From assembly GCA_934636105.1 (NCBI GenBank), contig CAKTZR010000008.1:47606-111605 (forward strand): a DNA stretch of 64,000 nt, given 5' to 3'. Source of the stretch: an uncultured Clostridia bacterium (GTDB taxonomy: Bacteria > Bacillota > Clostridia > Christensenellales > Aristaeellaceae). Positions 41,117 through 49,858 of the stretch are shown one piece after another (the first letter of the stretch is position 1; every line of letters begins with the position of its first letter). Under the pieces are notes generated by a model, which saw only the letters and a list, made by a program, of their open reading frames with translations, had not been told where the DNA came from and searched no databases. Position numbers and translations under genes: made by a program.

Positions 41117-42130
41117 GTGAAAAAAACGCGGTGCGCGCTGTGCTATACGGCGCTTGCAGTCTGCTTTGGGCTGCTGTTGGCGGTCGGCGCGGGCACGGGC
41201 AGCGCGGCGCTGTCCCCTCGTGAAATCCTGCGGATTCTGCTTCTGCGCGAGGGTGCGGGCACAGCAGCCTACAACGTGCTGCTCAAGATCCGCCTGCCGC
41301 GCGTGCTGGCGGCGGCGGTGATGGGCGGCGCGCTGAGCGTGTCGGGCTTTCTGCTGCAAACGTTTTTCCGCAATCCGATTGCCGGGCCGTATGTGCTGGG
41401 TGTGTCCTCCGGTGCGAAGCTGGCCGTCGGCGCGGTGATGATCTTCGGCATGAAGCTCTGGGGGCGCGTGCCTTTCGGCGCGGTGATGATGGCGGCATTC
41501 GTCGGGGCGATGCTCTGCGCGGGCTTTGTGATGCTCGTCTCCCGAAGGATTCACAGCATGGCGATGCTGCTGGTCGTCGGCATGATGGTCGGCAACGTCT
41601 GTTCGGCGGCGACGGATTTCTTCGTCACCTTCGCCAGGGAGAGCGACATTGCAAACCTCACCAGCTGGTCGATGGGCAGCTTTTCCGCCGTGTCGTGGAA
41701 TCATCTGCGCGTCTGCTCGGCGGTCATCGCCGTCTGTCTGCTGTTGTGTCTGCTGCTGGCCAAGCCTATCGGCGCGTATCAGTTCGGCGAGCATTACGCG
41801 GCGAGTATGGGCGTAAACGTCCGCCGTTTCCGCGCGACGCTGATTGGGCTTTCCTGCCTGCTGGCCGCAAGCGTGACGGCGCTTGTCGGGCCGATTTCCT
41901 TTGTCGGCATCGCCGTGCCGTATATGACGAAAAAGCTGCTCGGCACGGCTAAACCGCTGGCCGTTCTGCCCGGCTGCTTTCTGCTGGGCGGCGTATTCTG
42001 CATGGCGTGCGACTGGATTGCCCGAACGGCGTTTTCGCCGACGGAGCTGGCCATCAGCACGGTGACGGCGTTCTTCGGCGCGCCGGTCGTCATTGTGATG
42101 GCGCTCAAGCGGGGAGGCGGACACCGATGA
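41117..42130 (+). CDS. btuC: FecCD/BtuC-type ABC permease
   Basis: 337 residues with about ten membrane segments. Family signatures: RLPRVLAAAVMGGALSVSGFLLQTFFRNPIAGPYVLGVSSGAKLA in segments, then GPISFVGIAVPYMTKKLLG near the C-terminus, which contacts the ATPase. It forms the transmembrane channel for the corrinoid importer with the adjacent binding protein and ATPase. 7 bases after the btuF-like stop; overlaps the ATPase gene by 4 bases. Confidence 0.92.
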   Translation: MKKTRCALCYTALAVCFGLLLAVGAGTGSAALSPREILRILLLREGAGTAAYNVLLKIRLPRVLAAAVMGGALSVSGFLLQTFFRNPIAGPYVLGVSSGAKLAVGAVMIFGMKLWGRVPFGAVMMAAFVGAMLCAGFVMLVSRRIHSMAMLLVVGMMVGNVCSAATDFFVTFARESDIANLTSWSMGSFSAVSWNHLRVCSAVIAVCLLLCLLLAKPIGAYQFGEHYAASMGVNVRRFRATLIGLSCLLAASVTALVGPISFVGIAVPYMTKKLLGTAKPLAVLPGCFLLGGVFCMACDWIARTAFSPTELAISTVTAFFGAPVVIVMALKRGGGHR

Positions 42131-43221
42131 AACCGGCTTTGGAACTGGATCATCTTTCGGTCGGCTACGGCAAACGCATCCTGCTGAAAGACCTTTGCGC
42201 GTCTATTCTGCCGGGACAGATTTTGACGCTCATCGGCCCGAATGGCGCGGGCAAATCGACCATTCTCAAGACGATTTCGCATCACCTTGCGCGGATGGGC
42301 GGCGTGGTGCGCGTCGGCGGCGAGGATATCGAGTGGATGGATGGCCACGAGTTGGCGAAGCGGCTTTCCGTTGTGCTGACCGAGCGCGTCCGGCCGGAAC
42401 TGATGACATGTTACGATGTGGCGGCTTCCGGGCGCTATCCCTACACAGGCCGTTTCGGCATGCTGACCGCGCAGGACAGGGACGTGATCGCGCAGAGCCT
42501 CGCGCTGGTGCGTGCCGAAGAACTGGCGGATAAGCCCTTCGCCCGCGTCAGCGACGGCCAGCGTCAGCGGGTGATGATTGCCCGCGCGCTCTGCCAGCAG
42601 CCGCGCGTGCTGGTGCTCGACGAGCCGACCTCCTTTCTGGATATCCGGTACAAAATCGAATTGTCCGCCATTCTGCTCCGTCTCGCGCGGGAGCAGGGAG
42701 TGACCATCGTGATGAGCCTGCACGAAATCGACCTCGCCGCGCGGGTGTCCGACCTTGTAATGGGGATCGGCGCACACGGCGTGGAGGTGTTCGGCGCACC
42801 CGAAGCCGTTTTTACGGAAGCGAACGTGACGCGGCTGTACGGCATCTCATCCGGCGCATACGACGCGCTTTCCGGCTCGGTGGAGCTTCCCAGCGCGGAA
42901 GGTGCGCCGCGCGTATTCGTCCTCGGCGGCATGGGGCGCGCAACAACCCTCTACCGCCGACTGACGCGGGAGGGCGTACCATTTGCGACGGGCATTCTGG
43001 CGGAAAACGATATGGATATCCCCGCCGCGCACCATCTGGCCGCCCGCGTGCTGACGACGGCGCCGTTTGCCCCGCCGGATGAAGCCGTGATGACGGAAGC
43101 CCGGCAAACGCTGCTGAATTGCGGCGCGCTGCTTATCCCCATCGGGTTTGAAACTCCTGCCTGGGACAATGAATTGATTTGTTTTGCCCAAGAACATCAT
43201 GTGGAGGTGCGCTATGATTGA
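42127..43221 (+). CDS. btuD: BtuD-type ABC ATPase with a C-terminal extension
   Basis: 364 residues from ATG 42127. Walker A GPNGAGKS near residue 37, signature VSDGQRQRVMIARAL (SDGQ instead of SGGE), Walker B VLVLDEPTS and switch histidine in SLHEID. Beyond about residue 250 there is an extra domain of about 110 residues starting APRVFVLGGMGRATTLYRRL and ending LLIPIGFETPAWDNELICFA. The extension resembles a Rossmann-type or regulatory domain, but I cannot name it. It energises corrinoid uptake. It overlaps cbiET by 8 bases. Confidence 0.9.
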   Translation: MKPALELDHLSVGYGKRILLKDLCASILPGQILTLIGPNGAGKSTILKTISHHLARMGGVVRVGGEDIEWMDGHELAKRLSVVLTERVRPELMTCYDVAASGRYPYTGRFGMLTAQDRDVIAQSLALVRAEELADKPFARVSDGQRQRVMIARALCQQPRVLVLDEPTSFLDIRYKIELSAILLRLAREQGVTIVMSLHEIDLAARVSDLVMGIGAHGVEVFGAPEAVFTEANVTRLYGISSGAYDALSGSVELPSAEGAPRVFVLGGMGRATTLYRRLTREGVPFATGILAENDMDIPAAHHLAARVLTTAPFAPPDEAVMTEARQTLLNCGALLIPIGFETPAWDNELICFAQEHHVEVRYD

Positions 43222-44398
43222 GATCATCAGCGTCGGGCCGGGAGACGCCGCCCTGCTCACCGACGACGCGAAACAGGCGATCGCCTGTGCAGACGCGGTC
43301 TGGTGCGCGGCGCGCCACGCCGTGCTCGTGCCGCCGGAAAAGATCAGGCCGCTTTCGCCCTTGGAGGAAGCGATCGAGCAGATGCGCGGATTCAGCGAAA
43401 CGGGACAGAATGCCGCCGTGCTGGTCTCCGGCGACGCGGGACTGTACAGCCTGCTGGAAATGCTCAAGCGGAAGGCCGGCGGCGAAAACCTGCGCGTGCA
43501 TCCGGGCGTGAGCGCGTTGCAGCTCTTTGCGGCGCGGCTGGGCGTTTCGTGGCAAAATGCGAAAATCCTCTCCGCGCACGGGCGGGCGCTGTCCCCCAGC
43601 GCGTTGTGCCATGCCGTGCGAACGCATGGGCAGACATTTCTCTTTCTCGACGCGGCGCACAATCCCGTGTGGATTCGGAAAAGCCTGACCCACGGCGGGC
43701 TGGAAAACGCACGGCTGTTCGTCGGCGAACGGCTCTCCTATCCCGACGAGCGGACGGAGGCCTATGACCCGGATGCGACGTATGACCCGCTCTGCATGGC
43801 CTATATCGAAAACGACGCGCCGGAAAGCGGTTTGCCGCCCGTCGGCCTGCCGGATGACGCGTTCATCCGCGGCAAAACGCCGATGACCAAGCGCGATGTG
43901 CGCGCGCTCGTCGTGTCGTCGCTGCATCTCAAACCGGACAGCATCGTTTGGGATATCGGCGCGGGAACGGGAAGCGTCAGCGTCGAATGCGCATGTCAAT
44001 GCCCGCTGGGCGAGGTCTGCGCCGTCGAAATGAAGGCGGATGCGCTCGACCTCATCCGCCAGAATGCCGAAAAATTTCACGCGCTCAATCTGCGCGTCGT
44101 TCCCGGCCGCGCGCCGGCTGCGCTGACGGGGCTGCCTGCGCCGGACGCGGTGTTTCTCGGCGGAACGACCGGCGCGGCGGAAGATATCGTGCGTGTTCTG
44201 CGCGGATTGCAGCGCCCGATTCGGCTGGTCGCAACCGCCGTCACAATGGAAAGCGCACAGGAGCTTCTGCGCCTGATGCAGCCGATGGCGGATTTTGAAG
44301 CACGGCAGGTCGCCGTTTCGAATCTCGAAGCGGTCGGGCGCTATACGATGTTCAAAGCGGAAAACCCCGTTTTTGTTTTCTCCGCCAGCCTTGCTTAA
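43214..44398 (+). CDS. cbiET: Fused cobalt-precorrin methyltransferases CbiE-CbiT
   Basis: 394 residues. The N-terminal half (1-200) is a CbiE-type tetrapyrrole methyltransferase (IISVGPGDAALLTDDAKQAI; VLVSGDAGLYSLLEML). The C-terminal half from about 215 is CbiT (TPMTKRDVRALVVSSLHLKP; SAM-binding DIGAGTGSVSVECA). Together they methylate C5 and C15 and decarboxylate the C12 acetate of the corrin ring (the CobL activity of the aerobic pathway). Start ATG 43214 has a GGAGG ribosome site inside the end of btuD. Confidence 0.95.
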   Translation: MIEIISVGPGDAALLTDDAKQAIACADAVWCAARHAVLVPPEKIRPLSPLEEAIEQMRGFSETGQNAAVLVSGDAGLYSLLEMLKRKAGGENLRVHPGVSALQLFAARLGVSWQNAKILSAHGRALSPSALCHAVRTHGQTFLFLDAAHNPVWIRKSLTHGGLENARLFVGERLSYPDERTEAYDPDATYDPLCMAYIENDAPESGLPPVGLPDDAFIRGKTPMTKRDVRALVVSSLHLKPDSIVWDIGAGTGSVSVECACQCPLGEVCAVEMKADALDLIRQNAEKFHALNLRVVPGRAPAALTGLPAPDAVFLGGTTGAAEDIVRVLRGLQRPIRLVATAVTMESAQELLRLMQPMADFEARQVAVSNLEAVGRYTMFKAENPVFVFSASLA

Positions 44399-44415
44399 AA
44401 CAGCGCGAAGCGAAA

Positions 44416-44475
44416 CGGGAGGCCCCGGAACCTCAGGTTCCGGGCAGGGTTTGGGGCAGCGCCCCAAAAAGGAGT
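44416..44475 (+). repeat. Dispersed intergenic repeat, copy 2
   Basis: GGGAGG, then palindrome GGAACCTCAGGTTCC, then GGGTTTGGGGCAGCGCCCCAAA. It fills the only sizeable gap inside the first part of the cbi operon. Reverse complement of copy 1 at most positions. Confidence 0.8.
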
Positions 44476-44479
44476 TCTT

Positions 44480-45229
44480 ATGATTTATTTTATCGGCGCT
44501 GGGCCGGGCGCTCCCGACCTTATCACCGTGCGCGGTATGCGCTTGCTCCAAAAGGCGGACGTGGTGATCTACGCGGGTTCGCTCGTCAACCCCGAACTGC
44601 TGGCTTATTGCAGGCCCGAAACGACCATTTATAACAGCGCATCCATGACGCTGGAGGAAACTGTGGCCGCCATGCAGAGCGCGCCGGAGGGCGCGACCGT
44701 CGTCCGATTGCATACCGGCGACCCGTGCCTGTACGGCGCGATTGCCGAGCAGATGCGCGAATTGGATAAACTTGGGCTGGCCTATGAGGTCGTGCCGGGG
44801 GTCAGCTCATTCTGCGGCGCGGCGGCGGCCATTCCGGCGGAGTATACCCCCGCCGAGGTCAGCCAGACCGTCATCATCACGCGCATGGCGGGCAGAACGC
44901 CCGTGCCCGAACGCGAAAACCTGCGCGCGCTGGCGGCGCATCGGGCGACCATGACGCTATTTTTGAGCGTTTCCATGCTGAAAAACGTGTGCGCTGAATT
45001 GATCGCGGGCGGCTATCCCGTGGATACGCCCGTCGCCGTCGTCTATAAGGCGACGTGGCCGGAACAGGAGGTCGTGCGCGGCACGCTGGCCGATATTGCG
45101 GAAAAAGCGGCGCACATCCAAAAGACCGCGCTGATTCTCGTCGGCGATTTTCTGCGGGAAAGCGACAAGCGCTCCAAGCTCTATGATCCGGCGTTCACTC
45201 ATGCCTGCCGGGAGGCGGAAAAGCCATGA
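44480..45229 (+). CDS. cbiF: Cobalt-precorrin-4 C11-methyltransferase
   Basis: 249 residues. CbiF/CobM signatures: MIYFIGAGPGAPDLITVRG, VIYAGSLVNPELL, RLHTGDPCLYGAIAEQM and VPGVSSFCGAAAAI. It transfers a methyl group from S-adenosylmethionine to C11 of cobalt-precorrin-4. An AAGGAG ribosome site precedes it, partly inside the end of repeat copy 2. Overlaps cbiG by 4 bases. Confidence 0.95.
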   Translation: MIYFIGAGPGAPDLITVRGMRLLQKADVVIYAGSLVNPELLAYCRPETTIYNSASMTLEETVAAMQSAPEGATVVRLHTGDPCLYGAIAEQMRELDKLGLAYEVVPGVSSFCGAAAAIPAEYTPAEVSQTVIITRMAGRTPVPERENLRALAAHRATMTLFLSVSMLKNVCAELIAGGYPVDTPVAVVYKATWPEQEVVRGTLADIAEKAAHIQKTALILVGDFLRESDKRSKLYDPAFTHACREAEKP

Positions 45230-46110
45230 AAATCTGCGCCATCGCCTTTACCGAAAAGGGTCAGAACTGGCAAACGACGCTCGGTTTCCCCGTCGAACGC
45301 GGCGTGCCCGTGATGCAGTGGGCACGGGAAGCTTTCGCCGACGCGGATGCGCTGCTGTTTATCGGCGCGTGCGGCATTGCGGTGCGCGCGATTGCGCCGC
45401 TCTGCCGGGATAAAACGACCGATCCCGCCGTGCTCGTCATGGATGAAATGGGGCGGCACATCATTCCCATCCTCTCCGGCCACATCGGCGGCGCAAACGA
45501 CTTTGCGCTGCTGCTGGCGCAGAAAACGGGCGCAGAGCCCGTGCTGACGACCGCGACGGACGTGCGCGGCGTGCCCGCCATCGACAGCTGGGCGGTGAAA
45601 AACGACTGCGCGATTGAAAATAAATCGGCGATTCAGGCGGTTTCCTCCGCCGCGCTGGCGGGAAAGTCGGTCGGCGTGGCGATTACGGAACGGGAAATCC
45701 GCCCACCGTTCCCCGTGACGCTCTTTTTAAGGCCGCGGACGCTGACGGTGGGCGTGGGCTGCAAGCGCGGCACGGACGCGGCGCATCTTGAAAGCTGCTT
45801 CCGCGCGTTTCTGCATGAAAACGGCGTGTCGCTTCTGTCCGTCCGGGCGGTCGCGACGATTGATATCAAAAAGGACGAGACGGCGATTCTCGCGCTCTGC
45901 GAGAAATACCGCTTCCCGCTGCAAACGTATTCGGCGGCGGCATTGAACGCGGTGCCGGGCGTGTTTGCCCATTCGGATTTTGTGATGAAAACGGTCGGAT
46001 GCGGCTGCGTGTGCGAGCGCGCGGCGGTGATGACCGGCGGGCGGCTGCTCGTGGGAAAGACGGCAATGCAGGGCGTGACGCTCGCGCTGGCCGGGGAGGA
46101 AAACATATGA
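45226..46110 (+). CDS. cbiG: Cobalt-precorrin-5A hydrolase
   Basis: 294 residues. The N-terminal domain has LLFIGACGIAVRAIAPL and HIIPILSGHIGGANDFALLLA, the C-terminal domain LTVGVGCKRGTDAAHLE, both diagnostic of CbiG. It opens the lactone ring and releases the two-carbon fragment (acetaldehyde) in the anaerobic pathway, so its presence argues for the oxygen-independent, early-cobalt route. Somewhat short for CbiG (commonly 320-350). Overlaps both neighbours by 4 bases. Confidence 0.95.
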   Translation: MKICAIAFTEKGQNWQTTLGFPVERGVPVMQWAREAFADADALLFIGACGIAVRAIAPLCRDKTTDPAVLVMDEMGRHIIPILSGHIGGANDFALLLAQKTGAEPVLTTATDVRGVPAIDSWAVKNDCAIENKSAIQAVSSAALAGKSVGVAITEREIRPPFPVTLFLRPRTLTVGVGCKRGTDAAHLESCFRAFLHENGVSLLSVRAVATIDIKKDETAILALCEKYRFPLQTYSAAALNAVPGVFAHSDFVMKTVGCGCVCERAAVMTGGRLLVGKTAMQGVTLALAGEENI

Positions 46111-46823
46111 TTCAGGTCGTGGGCATCGGCCCCGGCAGACGCGAGGGGCGCACGATTGCAGCGGACGACGCGCTTCGACGCGCGGATGTGATCGTAGGCT
46201 TTACGACGTATGTTGCGCTGGTGCGGGACGAGTTTGCCGATAAGCAGTTCGTGACGACGGGGATGCGCGGCGAAAAAGAACGGTGCGCGCAGGCGCTCGC
46301 GCTTGCGCGGGAAGGAAAGCGCGTGGCGCTGATCTGTTCGGGCGACGCGCAGGTCTACGGCATGGCCTCCCTTCTGCTGGAAATGGCGGAGGAAAGTGAC
46401 GAGATCGAGGTTGTGCCGGGCGTGACGGCGGCGCTCAGCGCGGCGGCGGTACTCGGCGCGCCCCTCTGCGGGGATTTCGCCGTTGTCAGTCTCTCCGACC
46501 AGCTGACCCCGTGGGCCGTTATCGAGCGGCGGCTTCGCGCAGCGGCGGAGGGCGATTTCCCCATCGCGCTGTATAATCCGTGCAGCCGCCACAGGCCGGA
46601 TCATCTCGCCCGCGCCTGCGCGATCCTGATGGAAACGCTGCCCGCTTCGACCGTCTGCGGCTATGTGCAGAACATCGGCCGCGACGGGCAGAAAAGCCGC
46701 GTGCTGACGCTGGGCGAGCTGGCGCATGAGCCGCTGGATATGTTTACGACGGTGCTCATCGGCAATGCGGAAACGCAAGAGCGCTTCGGGCGCATGCTCA
46801 CGCCGCGGGGGTATCGGCTGTGA
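46107..46823 (+). CDS. cbiH: Cobalt-precorrin-3B C17-methyltransferase
   Basis: 238 residues from ATG 46107. CbiH/CobJ signatures: IQVVGIGPGRREGRTIAADDAL, VIVGFTTYVALV, LICSGDAQVYGMASLLLEM, PLCGDFAVVSLSDQLTPW and IALYNPCSRHRPDHL. It methylates C17 and contracts the ring. It lacks the C-terminal ferredoxin-like extension seen in some homologues. It overlaps cbiG and cbiD by 4 bases each. Confidence 0.95.
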   Translation: MIQVVGIGPGRREGRTIAADDALRRADVIVGFTTYVALVRDEFADKQFVTTGMRGEKERCAQALALAREGKRVALICSGDAQVYGMASLLLEMAEESDEIEVVPGVTAALSAAAVLGAPLCGDFAVVSLSDQLTPWAVIERRLRAAAEGDFPIALYNPCSRHRPDHLARACAILMETLPASTVCGYVQNIGRDGQKSRVLTLGELAHEPLDMFTTVLIGNAETQERFGRMLTPRGYRL

Positions 46824-47872
46824 AAGCGCTTCGAGAGGGCTTCACGACGGGGAGCTGTGCCGCGGCGGCGGCGCTGGCCAGCTGCCTGTGGCAGAGGGAC
46901 GGCGTATGCCCGGAACGCGTGCAGATTGTCGTTCCGGCGGGCAAAACGTTCGCGCCGGAGATCATCGCGCACGGAGGTTACACCTGCGGGGTTATCAAGG
47001 ATGGCGGCGACGACCCGGATATCACCACCGGGAGCGAGGTCTGCGCGCGCGTGCGGCTGCTGGCGGACGACGGCGGCATCCGCTTTTTGGCGGGCGACGG
47101 CGTGGGCACGATCACCCTGCCGGGCATGAAGCTGCCCGTCGGCGAAGCGGCGATCAACCCCGTGCCGCGGCAGATGATCGAACAGGCCATCCGGCAGGTC
47201 TTTCCCGCCCGCGCGGCGGAGGTGACGGTCAGCATCCCCGGCGGCGCGGAACTGGCGAAAAGGACGTTCAATCCCCGGCTGGGCGTGGTCGGCGGGCTGT
47301 CCGTGCTGGGCACGACGGGCGTGGTGCACCCGATGAGCGAGGAAGCGCTGAAAGAAACGATTCGATTGGAGCTTTCCATCCGCAGAAATCAGGGCGCGGA
47401 TACAATTGGGCTGGTTTTCGGCAGTCAGGGCGAGCGCGCGGCCAACGCGCTCTTTCCCTGCATGCAGACGGTGCAGATGAGCAACTTTGTCGGCTTTGCG
47501 CTGGACAGCGCGGCCGAGCTGGGCTTTTCGCGTGTGATTCTGCTGGGTCAGCCGGGCAAGCTGGTCAAGGTTTCCGGCGGCAGTATGCAGACGCATAGCC
47601 AATACGGCGACGGGCGGCGCGAAACGCTGACGGCGCATCTGGCGCTGATGGGCGCACCGCTGAGTCTGCTGGAATTTGTGCATCAAAGCGTGACGCTCGA
47701 CGGTTGCATCGCGCCGATTCATGGAGCGGGGCTAGACGCGGTTTGGGCGCGGCTGGCCGACGCGGCGGCTGCTTATGCGGCGGCGCGCGTTCACGGCGAA
47801 ATGCGCGTGGACGCGGTGATGCTGGACGCGAAGGGGCAGGCATTGGGGGCTACGCTTCCGCCGGAAACCTGA
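46820..47872 (+). CDS. cbiD: Cobalt-precorrin-5B C1-methyltransferase
   Basis: 350 residues from a GTG at 46820 that overlaps the cbiH stop. The CbiD signature LREGFTTGSCAAAAALA opens the protein, followed by VIKDGGDDPDITTGSEV and NPVPRQMIEQAI. It methylates C1 in the anaerobic pathway and is specific to that pathway. The last codons run into the intergenic repeat half copy (PET and stop at 47872). Confidence 0.95.
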   Translation: MKALREGFTTGSCAAAAALASCLWQRDGVCPERVQIVVPAGKTFAPEIIAHGGYTCGVIKDGGDDPDITTGSEVCARVRLLADDGGIRFLAGDGVGTITLPGMKLPVGEAAINPVPRQMIEQAIRQVFPARAAEVTVSIPGGAELAKRTFNPRLGVVGGLSVLGTTGVVHPMSEEALKETIRLELSIRRNQGADTIGLVFGSQGERAANALFPCMQTVQMSNFVGFALDSAAELGFSRVILLGQPGKLVKVSGGSMQTHSQYGDGRRETLTAHLALMGAPLSLLEFVHQSVTLDGCIAPIHGAGLDAVWARLADAAAAYAAARVHGEMRVDAVMLDAKGQALGATLPPET

Positions 47873-47890
47873 GGTTTCTGGCCTTCCCGA
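47863..47890. repeat. Half copy of the dispersed intergenic repeat
   Basis: Contains the palindrome GGAAACCTGAGGTTTC, a variant of the palindromic half of copies 1, 2 and 4; the second inverted repeat is absent. It overlaps the final codons of cbiD. Confidence 0.5.
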
Positions 47891-47898
47891 ATGAATAC

Positions 47899-47925
47899 AA
47901 GATGTAGGGGCGCGCATTGCGCGTC
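47899..47925 (+). repeat. Short palindromic repeat, copy A
   Basis: GATGTAGGGGCGCGCATTGC followed by GCGTCCGC; the identical sequence occurs inverted at 55438-55466. It resembles a small REP-type element and lies between cbiD and cbiC. Confidence 0.75.
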
Positions 47926-47954
47926 CGCACGGAATGACGAAAGGAATGCGGTTT

Positions 47955-48563
47955 ATGAAACCGATGGAAATTGAGCAGGCGAGCATGGCGATTATCGAGC
48001 GCGAGTTACAGGTGCAGCTTGACCCGGAGATCAAGCCCATCGTCAAGCGCGTGATTCACGCAACGGCGGATTTTTCCTTTGCGGAGTCGATGGTCTTTAC
48101 GCCGGGCGTTGTGCCCTATGCGCGGGAGCTGCTGGCGCGCGGCGCGACGATTGTCACCGATACGCAGATGGCGCTGTCGGGCATCAGCAAGCCGTCGCTG
48201 AAAAAGCTGGGCTGTCAGGCGGTCTGCTTCATGGCGGATGAAGCCGTCGCGCAGGAAGCGAAAGCGCGGGAGACGACCCGCGCCCGCGTGTCGATGGAGC
48301 GCGCGCTGACGATTCCCGGCCCGAAGCTGCTGGTCTGCGGCAACGCGCCGACGTTCCTTGAGCCGCTGGAAGATCACACGGATTTGAAGGAGACGGTCGT
48401 CATCGGCGTGCCGGTCGGCTTTGTGCATGTAGTGGAAGCCAAGGAAATGCTGCTTGAAACCGGCCTGCCCTGCATCGTGGCGCGCGGGCGGCGCGGCGGG
48501 AGCAACGTGGCGGCGGCGATCGTCAACGCGCTGCTCTATGGCATGGAGGGCGTGCGCGGATGA
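47955..48563 (+). CDS. cbiC: Cobalt-precorrin-8 methylmutase
   Basis: 202 residues from ATG 47955 (AAAGGA ribosome site 9 bases upstream; two earlier in-frame starts lack one). CbiC/CobH features: the catalytic histidine region RVIHATADFSFAE, GATIVTDTQMALSGIS, VIGVPVGFVHVVEAKE, and the C-terminal ARGRRGGSNVAAAIVNALL. It moves a methyl group from C11 to C12 to give cobyrinate. Overlaps cbiA by 4 bases. Confidence 0.95.
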   Translation: MKPMEIEQASMAIIERELQVQLDPEIKPIVKRVIHATADFSFAESMVFTPGVVPYARELLARGATIVTDTQMALSGISKPSLKKLGCQAVCFMADEAVAQEAKARETTRARVSMERALTIPGPKLLVCGNAPTFLEPLEDHTDLKETVVIGVPVGFVHVVEAKEMLLETGLPCIVARGRRGGSNVAAAIVNALLYGMEGVRG

Positions 48564-49858
48564 GGATTTGCATTGCAGGCACAAACAGCGGATGCGGCAA
48601 GACGACGGCGAGTCTTTTACTGATGGCGGCGCTTCGGGAAAAAAGGCTGGACGTTGCGCCATGCAAAGTCGGACCAGATTACATCGACACGGGCTTTCAC
48701 GAGCTGGTCTGCGGCAGGCCGAGCCACAATCTAGACAGCTTTTTAATCGAGCCGCAAGACCTGCCCCTGCTGCTCAGCCGCCCGGCGGATATCACGGTCA
48801 TCGAGGGCGTGATGGGCTATTACGACGGCATGGACGCGACGAGCTGCCGCCAATCGACTTGGGAGATGGCGCGGCTGACGCAGACGCCTGCGCTGCTGGT
48901 GGTGGATGCATCCGGCTCGGCGGCGAGCGCAGCGGCGACGGTCAAGGGCTTCATGACGCTCAAGGCGGAAAGCGGCATCGCGGGCGTGCTGGTCAACCGG
49001 GTTTCCGGCGCGCATCACTATGAGCTGGTGCGCGACGCGGTTGCGCATTACACCGGCCTGCCGTGCGTGGGCTATATCGAAAAGAACGTGAATCTGGCGC
49101 TCAGGAGCCGCCATCTGGGGCTTGTGCCCGCCGAGGAGGTTGCAGACGCGCTTCCCCGCATCCGAGAAGCCGCGCGGCAGGTTGCGGACACGCTGGATGT
49201 GCCGATGATTCTGGATTTGGCGAAGCGCGCGCCGAGTCTGCCCGTCATGCCCAAAACCTATCCCCGGATGGATGGTTTTCGCATGGGGCTTGCACGGGAC
49301 AAGGCGTTCAGCTTTTATTATCAGGCGAACCTCGACGTGCTCAACGCGATGGGCGTGGAGCTTGTTCCGTTCTCCCCACTTTCGGATCATGAATTGCCGG
49401 AAAAACTCAGCGGGCTGTATATCGGCGGCGGCTTTCCGGAGGTTTTCAAAAGCGAATTGGAAGCGAATGTCTCCATGCGCCAAAGCGTTCGGGCGGCGCT
49501 GGAAAACGGCCTGCCCTGCTATGCGGAGTGCGGCGGGATGATGTATCTTTCGCAGCGCATCGACGGCGCGGAGATGGTCGGTTTCCTGCCGCAGACCTGC
49601 CGCATGACGGACAGGCTGCAGCGCTTCGGCTATGCGCTCGTCACGGATTTAAAAACGGGCAAAACGTTCCCCGCGCACGAGTTTCACCACGCGGTGACGG
49701 AAGCAACAGGCGAAGCGGAATACGATTTTGAAATCCGCAAGGCGAGCAGGCCGGGCCTGTGCTGGCCAGGCGGAATGCACAAAGGGCACACGACGGCGGG
49801 CTTTGCGCATCTGCATTTTCTGTCGCATCCCGAATGGATTGAGAGGCTGTGGCGATGA
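48560..49858 (+). CDS. cbiA: Cobyrinate a,c-diamide synthase
   Basis: 432 residues. The N-terminal dethiobiotin-synthetase-like ATPase has Walker A AGTNSGCGKTTASLLL and CKVGPDYIDTGFH; EGVMGYYDG follows. The C-terminal glutamine amidotransferase domain carries the nucleophile in LPCYAECGGMMYLS and the histidine in PAHEFHH. It amidates two side chains of cobyrinate using glutamine and ATP. The size is typical. Overlaps both neighbours by 4 bases. Confidence 0.95.
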   Translation: MRICIAGTNSGCGKTTASLLLMAALREKRLDVAPCKVGPDYIDTGFHELVCGRPSHNLDSFLIEPQDLPLLLSRPADITVIEGVMGYYDGMDATSCRQSTWEMARLTQTPALLVVDASGSAASAAATVKGFMTLKAESGIAGVLVNRVSGAHHYELVRDAVAHYTGLPCVGYIEKNVNLALRSRHLGLVPAEEVADALPRIREAARQVADTLDVPMILDLAKRAPSLPVMPKTYPRMDGFRMGLARDKAFSFYYQANLDVLNAMGVELVPFSPLSDHELPEKLSGLYIGGGFPEVFKSELEANVSMRQSVRAALENGLPCYAECGGMMYLSQRIDGAEMVGFLPQTCRMTDRLQRFGYALVTDLKTGKTFPAHEFHHAVTEATGEAEYDFEIRKASRPGLCWPGGMHKGHTTAGFAHLHFLSHPEWIERLWR

